Source: Dromiciops gliroides | Lineage: Eukaryota > Chordata > Mammalia > Microbiotheria > Microbiotheriidae | Reading direction: 5' to 3' | NCBI RefSeq assembly: GCF_019393635.1 | Contig: NC_057861.1 | Coordinates: 167,626,303 to 167,690,302, forward strand | Length of the DNA stretch: 64,000 nt | In this document: positions 57,836 to 64,000 of the stretch, one piece after another | Layout of the letters: each line of letters begins with the position of its first letter | How positions within the stretch are numbered: position 1 is the stretch's first letter | Made by a program: the position numbers and the translations under genes | The notes under the pieces: model-generated | What the model was told of the DNA's origin: nothing | The model's input: only the letters and a program-made list of their open reading frames with translations | Database searches by the model: none

Positions 57836-58550
57836 AAGCATCCTTTTTAAGACCTTCTCCTTGTGTTAGTGAATTTGTTACCACACTATTGATTTTATGG
57901 TAAAGACTTTTGTCCATGCAAAAATGCCCGAGTTAACATTCATTCAAAACTGAAAAATTTGTAAATTAGTAGTTCAAAGGATTCGATCCTAAATGGTGCT
58001 ACTTTTCCAAGTGATCATCACAATATTTTTCTCCAGCTAAAAAAGAAGCTACCTGGAAAGGGTATTGAAAGATTATGCCTGGCTCAATTTGGTCTGAAAG
58101 GGACATCTTAAAGAATAATAGGTAGCATGTGATGAGTTGATTAGCTCTTAATAATTCTAGAACAAATAATTTGCCACAGACCTTCCTTTACCTTTATGGA
58201 AATTTCAGCATCAATTTTCTATTATCCTTGACTTGAATTTAATGGAAAAAAAATAGCCAAATGGTACAAATGAACTGAAAAAGACTACAGTAAATAGATG
58301 CCCCTTTAAAAAGTATTCACCCCATTCAGATATTTTCCTTTATATATTTTATTGTTTTATGAAGTATGCACTCAATAAATATATTGAGTGGCTGGGGATA
58401 TATTCAAGTCTTATAATAAAAAAAAGCAAAAACATAAACTTGATGGGGCTGATACTCTGTAGTCCATGATATAGGAAAAGTGGGTTCTGACATTGGACTG
58501 GTCATCTCTCACTTTACTCATTTGTAATATGGCCTATATATTCTCTAAGG

Positions 58551-58756
58551 CAGAGGTGTCAAACATGTAGTCCACACAATCTCAAGTGCAGCCTGAACCT
58601 GATTAAAATGTAGTTCTTATCTGGTTGTAACGTGGTGTTGTGGTAATAAAAAAAGAAATATATACATGTGTGGTTTTCTAAGTTTATATGCAGCCTACAG
58701 GGATGTTTATGTATGATTTGGCCACCCCCCATTTCTATTTAAGTTTGACGTCACTG
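58551..58756. mobile_element. hAT MITE (CAGNGGTGTCAAA type)
   Basis: Ends CAGAGGTGTCAAAC and GTTTGACGTCACTG are inverted repeats. CTCTAAGG (58543-58550) and TCCTAAGG (58757-58764) flank it. Non-coding, about 206 bp. Confidence 0.75.
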
Positions 58757-60099
58757 TCCTAAGGTTAGCTAGCATTTAAAGATTCTGTACCTTGTGGACA
58801 AATGTATTTGAAGACCATTTGGGGGAGAGTTGGGGGTATAAAGGAACTTCTTTGGGAACAAGTTTTAACTCCCTGGTCAAGTACTGCTTATCCATAATGG
58901 CAGGGGAGTCAAATATCTTCATTGAGTGACTATCTGTTGTATGTGAACTGCCAATTTTCAGAAAATTAAAACACATACTTAGCACTAAAACTATGCTGAA
59001 CACCAGTTTTTGTGATGGTTTTCACTCTGAACACTCTTTAGAATCTTGCAGTAGTATCTCAGGGGGCAGCACTAAGTTATCAGTATGTACTGCAAACCAA
59101 AAAATTTGGTTGAAATTTTGTTCTGGCTGTTCAGATTCCTGGGAGTTAATGTCAAAATATTCCTAAGCAGCTTCCACTGAAGTTTAGCAATTCTAGAATG
59201 CTTATCTATTACAATAATATATTAAAGGGAGTGGCTTCAAATATTGTACTACAAAGGACAGATAATAAACTGAGGCCCAGAAAGAAAGGTGATAGTTAAC
59301 TCACATTTATATACTGCCTTAAGATTACAAAGTGCTTTCCTTCCAACACCCCTAATGAGGTAGGTGGTGCAAGTATTATTGCAGTATTAGTACTACATTG
59401 TTAAACAATTCTAAAAAATATAACTTCAAATATAATTAGGCTTACAGGCCACAGATTATTCTAAGCAGTAAAAAATAATTTTTAAAAACTATACAAATGT
59501 TATCTAACAAAGTTAACAGGGATCATAATGCAGGATAATTTTTAGATATATCAAGTAACATGTTGGGTTGGATTCAGCTTTAAAATTTAAAACTTCTTGC
59601 CTTTCATCACATTCTTATCTTAGCTCAAGCCTCAAGTTTTTAAAAATTTGATTCCACAAATCTGGTAGGGGATTCAGTCTAGTCAGTAAAACCTAATGCT
59701 TTTAATTCATGCTGATGGCAAAGTTTTTGTTGTTGCTTTAATACCCCTAGGTCAAAGCTGTACCAAGCAGTTAATTTGGCTATGGGAGCTCATCTCACAT
59801 CTAATCCAAACATGGGGAACATCTCAAGTAGAACTGTAAAGTTGTTCAATTTTAGAAAACATATTGTTTTAGAACTAAATGAATAAGCTGAATAAAAAAT
59901 GTGTTATATGAAATGCATTAATTTATAAAATGATATGTATTTATATGTACACTTACACTACCTGCAGAGTTTATCTACCAGGGAGATTTCAAGGAAGGAT
60001 GTCTTATTCCAAACTATTTTAAATACAGAAATCAATTAAGTTCTCTCAACCAATGTGTATGAGTAAGAAGATGCAGTTATCAAATGTGGTGTTGACTAC

Positions 60100-60170
60100 T
60101 ATAATTGAATTAAACAAATATTAAGTAGCTATTATGTGCAAGGCACAGTGTTAGGTGCTAGGGGGAGTTA
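60100..60170 (-). mobile_element. L2 3' tail fragment
   Basis: AAACAAATATTAAGTAGCTATTATGTGC and AAGGCACAGTGTTAGGTGCTAGG. Confidence 0.5.
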
Positions 60171-61769
60171 TACCGTACCTATTTATGAACACTTGAGGTC
60201 TACTATTTAAATTTGGCAATAAGGGTAAGTATAAATCCTATTTGTGCCACTAAAGCCACTGTATTAAGAGCATTACAAACTTTCCCATTTAACATCTGAA
60301 ATATTTTTAGGCGTGGTTCCCAAACATTTCCCCCTTAATATTGAAATATGCTTCCCCTTTATGTCCCAAAGCCAATTTTTTTGAAATTTCTAAATCCTGA
60401 ATTTAACTCTCACTCAAATTAAGTCTCTTATTCTCTTTCTGCTACAGTGGCTTTTATCCACTCCTTATTCCTCTACAGGTTTCAGTTCTCTGAATATCTA
60501 TTTTCTTTTTCTCCCTTGGACAACAGATTGTAGGCAAATACATTAGAAAATCACTTATTGTATAAGAATACAACATGACAAACAGAGGAAAATTTGTGCT
60601 TTACAGACACATTAATCCTCATATCCCTAGGGGATAGGAAAGGGGCAACTTCTTTATCTTTTCTTATTGATGTGTGAAACCAAGATTTTCAAAAGCTACC
60701 ACTAATCATAAACCCACATTCAATACATGGGTCTCTCAAATCATGGTCTGCAAATTAAGTAGATACACTAAAAACAAACCCCATCCAGATTATTTACATT
60801 TTCAAAAGTTATTTTAAAAATAGGCTACTTGTTATAAGTGTGCTTGAATATACCATGTGTGGAATTTAATTCCATTTACTGTACAGTTAGTTCCTGCTAA
60901 GTACTCACTGATATTGCTTGTCAAAAACCAAGCTATGTCTATTTTTTTATATTAAGTACCATAGTTTTAAAATAAACTATTGGTCTTCCACACCAAGATA
61001 ACAGCCCAAACACTTTGAATTTTAGGAATGGGATGTTAATAGTATAATATCACCAACACAGGTATTTAGGAACCTTAGTCCCTGCTTTAACCTGAATAGG
61101 TATTATTCAAATGTTATTGGCTCAGATGTTCATTCTTGGCAGGTTAAATGCAGATTTCAAAAGAGGTAGGGGGAAAAAAGAAAGGTAAAGGCAAGAAGCT
61201 AAAGTAAACTTTAGCAGCTAAAACCTCACCTTCAATTTTTCAAAGACAAGTAGGAGAAAATGGCTTTATGGCATGGAAAAAAGCCTTTTAAAAGTTCTTC
61301 CTTTACTCAAGTCTAACAAAACTGTCAATTTAATTACAGGTCTTAATGACAACAACCTTCTAAATAAATATCAGTTATCTTCAAACCAGGAATCTTAAAC
61401 ATACAACATCTATGATGCCTGATACGTACAGAAGACTACAGCAAAACGGGTAGGTAGGGGAGGAAGGCCAAATAATATAGGTAGAGTTCAATTTTTTTTT
61501 TAAAGGAAGTTCAATTTTTAAATATTTGGATTTCTACTATCTAAAACAGATTTACTAAAAAAAAAAAATCACATGCAAACTTCAAAAATACAAAAACTAC
61601 TTACAAGGTTAGGGAAGAATTAACCAACAATTTAGGGGAAAAAAATAAATCAACCATTTAACTATGTCTTATATGTCTACCTACAGAATATATAACATGA
61701 ATATATATATATATATGTATAATTCAACTTATTCCTTGGTATTCATACAGATTAATTACTTTGACCCAG

Positions 61770-61860
61770 ACTCAGTTTTCTCATCTATAAAATGAGAAGG
61801 ATGGCCTAGATGCTTTAGAAGGTCTTTTTCAGCTCTGTTTTATGATTCTGCAGAAATTAA
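61770..61860 (+). mobile_element. MIR fragment
   Basis: CTCAGTTTTCTCATCTATAAAATGAG followed by GGTCTTTTTCAGCTCTG..TGATTCTG. Confidence 0.65.
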
Positions 61861-62655
61861 AATCTGGAACACATTTCTGATATGTGCCCTATAGTTTGAG
61901 CCCCCACTTTACATAGTGCCTGGAGGTTCATTTCTTCTATTCGATGTAGAACAATGAAATTTCTGGCCATGGTAGTTTCCATTAAGGGGAAGGAAGGAAA
62001 ATCACTGATTCATAAATATTGAAAAAAATCTAAAATCATTCCAAAGCCACCTTTTGGATCAGACACAACAGAACAATGACGCACAACACAATAATTCAGC
62101 TCACACAAGTGTGCTATTTTCTTTTTGTTAAAAAATGAGGAAGGGTATGGAGAGTTGAAATTTATATATCAAATTCAGCACATAGTCTCATGCTTCACAA
62201 TTTTGCTGCTAAATCTCAGATTGATATAAATTCATCTGGATTCTTTGATCAGTATAAGGAAGTTCTCCCAATGTGCGTATTGTAGTAAACAGCAGCAAAA
62301 TACCAAAACAAAATACTATATTGCTAAAAGCAGCTACTCCTGCTTGTGCCTTTAGAATACTAGTTGCAGATATAAAAAAACACCCAGAGAATTTGTGCCA
62401 TCACTGCTAAATTGGTAGCTATTCTCAGGAACAGAGTAGCTAAATTATTTTCTGCTGTACAGTTCAAGGCATGATAGTAAAAATGAGAACTCCTTATACA
62501 ATAATATTAGGCAATTATTCATTATGTTTTCTGGAAAGGAAAAAAAAAAACCCACCACAAATTTTCAGTGGGATACAGACATGCCAGCATTACATTTAGC
62601 ACTCTAAAGGCACATTTCAGGTAGTACAACAATGATTCTGGTAAGACCAACTGCT

Positions 62656-62679
62656 TACACACACACACGCACACACACA
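62656..62679. repeat. (CA)n microsatellite
   Basis: About 12 CA units with one CG, in the SSR1 3'UTR close to the stop codon. Confidence 0.9.
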
Positions 62680-62894
62680 GTTTTTAATGGTTTAAAAAAC
62701 CCAAATTTGTTACTTTAGAAAAAACATATGCAGTGCATTTTCAGCAATATTATCGCCACAGCTCTGATTACTCAGTCCAAACAGAAGTAGTAGTTTCCTC
62801 ATATGTTGATATGGCTTCTCTGCACTAATTCCCATCAGGCCAAAAAATGTTAGGGCAGGTTTAGTAAAGATTGAATTGTTGCACAAATGAACAT

Positions 62895-62962
62895 TTACTC
62901 ATCAGATCCCACTGATCTCTTCTGTGCCCGTTTCCGGGGCAACCTCCTTGGAGAAGCTTTAT
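62895..62962 (-). CDS. SSR1: SSR1 (TRAP-alpha) last coding exon
   Basis: Read on the minus strand, a splice acceptor (TTCTCTTCCAG, ending at 62963) is followed by 2 nt of a split codon, 21 codons and TAA (62897-62895). The peptide ends RLPRKRAQKRSVGSDE, which I recognise as the C-terminus of signal sequence receptor subunit alpha. SSR1 is a single-pass ER membrane protein of the translocon-associated (TRAP) complex, and this basic tail lies on the cytosolic side. The rest of the gene lies beyond 64000. Its orientation, facing RREB1, matches the gene order I recall from human chromosome 6p. Confidence 0.9.
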
Positions 62963-63159
62963 CTGGAAGAGAAGAAATATAAAGGTCACCTTAACCCATG
63001 GTCAAAACTGCACCAAATTCAAAAGGCATATTAAGCCTACTTTTTCTTTAACAGAAGTTGACTGCTATTAACTTTTCCAAAACAATGTATACGGCATAAA
63101 ATGAAAGATAGCTGTTTAAATTTACTTGAAGTTGCTGCTACTTTTCAAGAAGTCATTCT

Positions 63160-63315
63160 TTTTTTTTTTTATTTGTATTTGCCGGGCAATGAGGGTTAAG
63201 TGACTTGCCCAGGGTCACACAGCTCGTAAGTGGCAAGTGTCTGAGGTCAGATTTGAACTCAGGTCCTCCTGAATCCAGGGCCAGCGCTCTCTCCACTACA
63301 CCACCTAGCGGCCCC
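63160..63315 (-). mobile_element. Young tRNA-derived SINE in SSR1 intron
   Basis: Minus copy flanked by TCAAGAAGTCATTCT at 63145-63159 and 63316-63330, a perfect 15-bp duplication. It is the first young SINE right of the 13.7 kb gap. Confidence 0.9.
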
Positions 63316-63559
63316 TCAAGAAGTCATTCTAATGGGGGGGAGGGTGAAGAGAGAACCCCTAAAATAATTTTAATTAGTGTAGAAAAACTCACTCTAGGTT
63401 ACCATTATGGCTGAAGACAAAAATATAAACAACATTCTTAAATATCATCAGCTATATTTTAATGCAAATGCAAGTAATAAATATATATTGTTTAAAATGG
63501 ACTGATCTTGCTGCTTAAAAAGATTTCAGATTTATAAATATCACTTGTAACAAATTAAA

Positions 63560-63780
63560 TTTTCCTCAGTAGATAGAGTGCTAAGCCTGGAGAGAGGAAT
63601 ACCTGAGTTCAAATTTGGCCTCAAACACTTAGTAGCTGTGTGACTTCAGCGGGCAAGTCACAATTCTGAAGAAGGAAATGGCAAACTACTCCAGTATCTT
63701 TGCCAAGAAAACCCCACAGATAGTACTGGAGTGCTATGGTCCAAAGGGTCACAAAGAACTGAATATGACTGAACCACAAT
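63560..63780 (+). mobile_element. CORE-SINE (MAR type)
   Basis: CCTCAGTAGATAGAGTGC, CTGAGTTCAAATTTGGCC and AACTACTCCAGTATCTTTGCC. Confidence 0.8.
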
Positions 63781-63867
63781 TTATCCAAAGCGTGCTTTTT
63801 CTTTAACAATTTTATCATGTAATTGGAAACAACAGGCAGGGTAAAGGAAATGGATTAATTAACATCG

Positions 63868-64000
63868 CAAGGAAGAGGCAGCATGGTATAAAAGCTTGCC
63901 CAGAAGCCCAAAAGACATGGGTTTAAGTTCTGCATCTGACACATACTAGTTGCTTGAACCCAGGAAAGCAGCTAAGCCTCTCAATTACCCCTAGGCAACT
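63868..64000 (+). mobile_element. CORE-SINE, cut by window end
   Basis: GGAAGAGGCAGCATGGTATAAAAG and GACATGGGTTTAAGTTCTGC are the MIR/MAR head; the 3' part is outside the window. Confidence 0.6.

Larger units (their letters stand above)
49855..62894 (-). other. SSR1: Probable SSR1 3' untranslated region (distal end uncertain)
   Basis: This block follows the SSR1 stop codon on the minus strand. It is AT-rich and contains none of the young marsupial SINEs found about every 1.3 kb elsewhere. It holds only old elements: a CR1 end at 50.4 kb, CORE-SINEs, and hAT elements at 53.1 and 58.6 kb. Mammalian SSR1 mRNAs are known to have very long 3'UTRs. How much of this block is transcribed is inference; it may end well before 49855 or use several poly(A) sites. 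No other coding region is visible here. Confidence 0.45.
62963..64000 (-). other. SSR1: SSR1 last intron (partial)
   Basis: Sequence upstream of the last SSR1 exon, cut by the window edge. It holds a young SINE (63160-63315), a CORE-SINE (63560-63780) and a second CORE-SINE reaching the end. No further SSR1 exon is recognisable. Confidence 0.75.

Noticed and set aside
1-64000. CRISPR array, operon, phage or other prokaryotic system
   Set aside because: The sequence is vertebrate nuclear DNA with introns and mammalian repeats; no regularly spaced repeats or bacterial-type gene clusters are present.

Overview
The window is vertebrate nuclear DNA from a marsupial. It is packed with about 28 copies of the tRNA-derived marsupial SINE whose head reads GGGGCAGCTAGGTGGC and which carries a box-B-like GAGTTCAAATCC. 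It also holds marsupial-type L1 3' ends, many CORE-SINEs (MIR/MAR/MON type), L2 and CR1/L3 LINE fossils, hAT MITEs and LTR relics. The exact species cannot be fixed from the sequence alone. There is no bacterial-style gene content, CRISPR array or operon.

Two host genes are supported, and they converge tail to tail. On the + strand are the last two coding exons of RREB1, a C2H2 zinc-finger transcription factor (4329-5138 and 8853-9376). They are joined in frame across a TGERPYKC zinc-finger linker and followed by a roughly 3.1 kb 3'UTR ending near the AATAAA at 12482. On the - strand, near the right edge, is the last coding exon of SSR1 (TRAP-alpha, 62895-62962), ending RLPRKRAQKRSVGSDE. Its 3'UTR runs leftward for an uncertain but probably long distance, perhaps to about 49.86 kb. 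RREB1 next to SSR1 is also the order I recall from human 6p24-25, which supports both calls.

Layout: 1-4328 RREB1 intron with SINEs; 4329-5138 penultimate coding exon; 5139-8852 intron holding a SINE and a young 5'-truncated L1 that share a three-copy target-site duplication; 8853-12505 terminal exon and 3'UTR; 12.5-49.8 kb intergenic, almost all transposon layers (L2 at 13.8-17.3, 20.8-22.0, 31.4-32.2 and 41.9-47.8 kb; LTR relics at 23.1, 25.7-26.6 and 32.5-33.2 kb; a TIR-bearing MITE at 24.0 kb; a long CR1/L3 LINE with traces of ORF1, endonuclease and reverse transcriptase at 28.1-30.4 kb); 48.4-49.86 kb an unidentified coding remnant; 49.86-62.9 kb a SINE-poor AT-rich block that is probably mostly SSR1 3'UTR; 62.96-64 kb SSR1 intron.

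The most informative signals are the 13.7 kb stretch free of the young SINE over the inferred SSR1 3'UTR, the double use of one L1-endonuclease site at 5278-7305, the split inverted-repeat MITE at 23994-24417, and the unidentified decayed reading frame ending at 49839. I found nothing that justifies claiming a new biological system.
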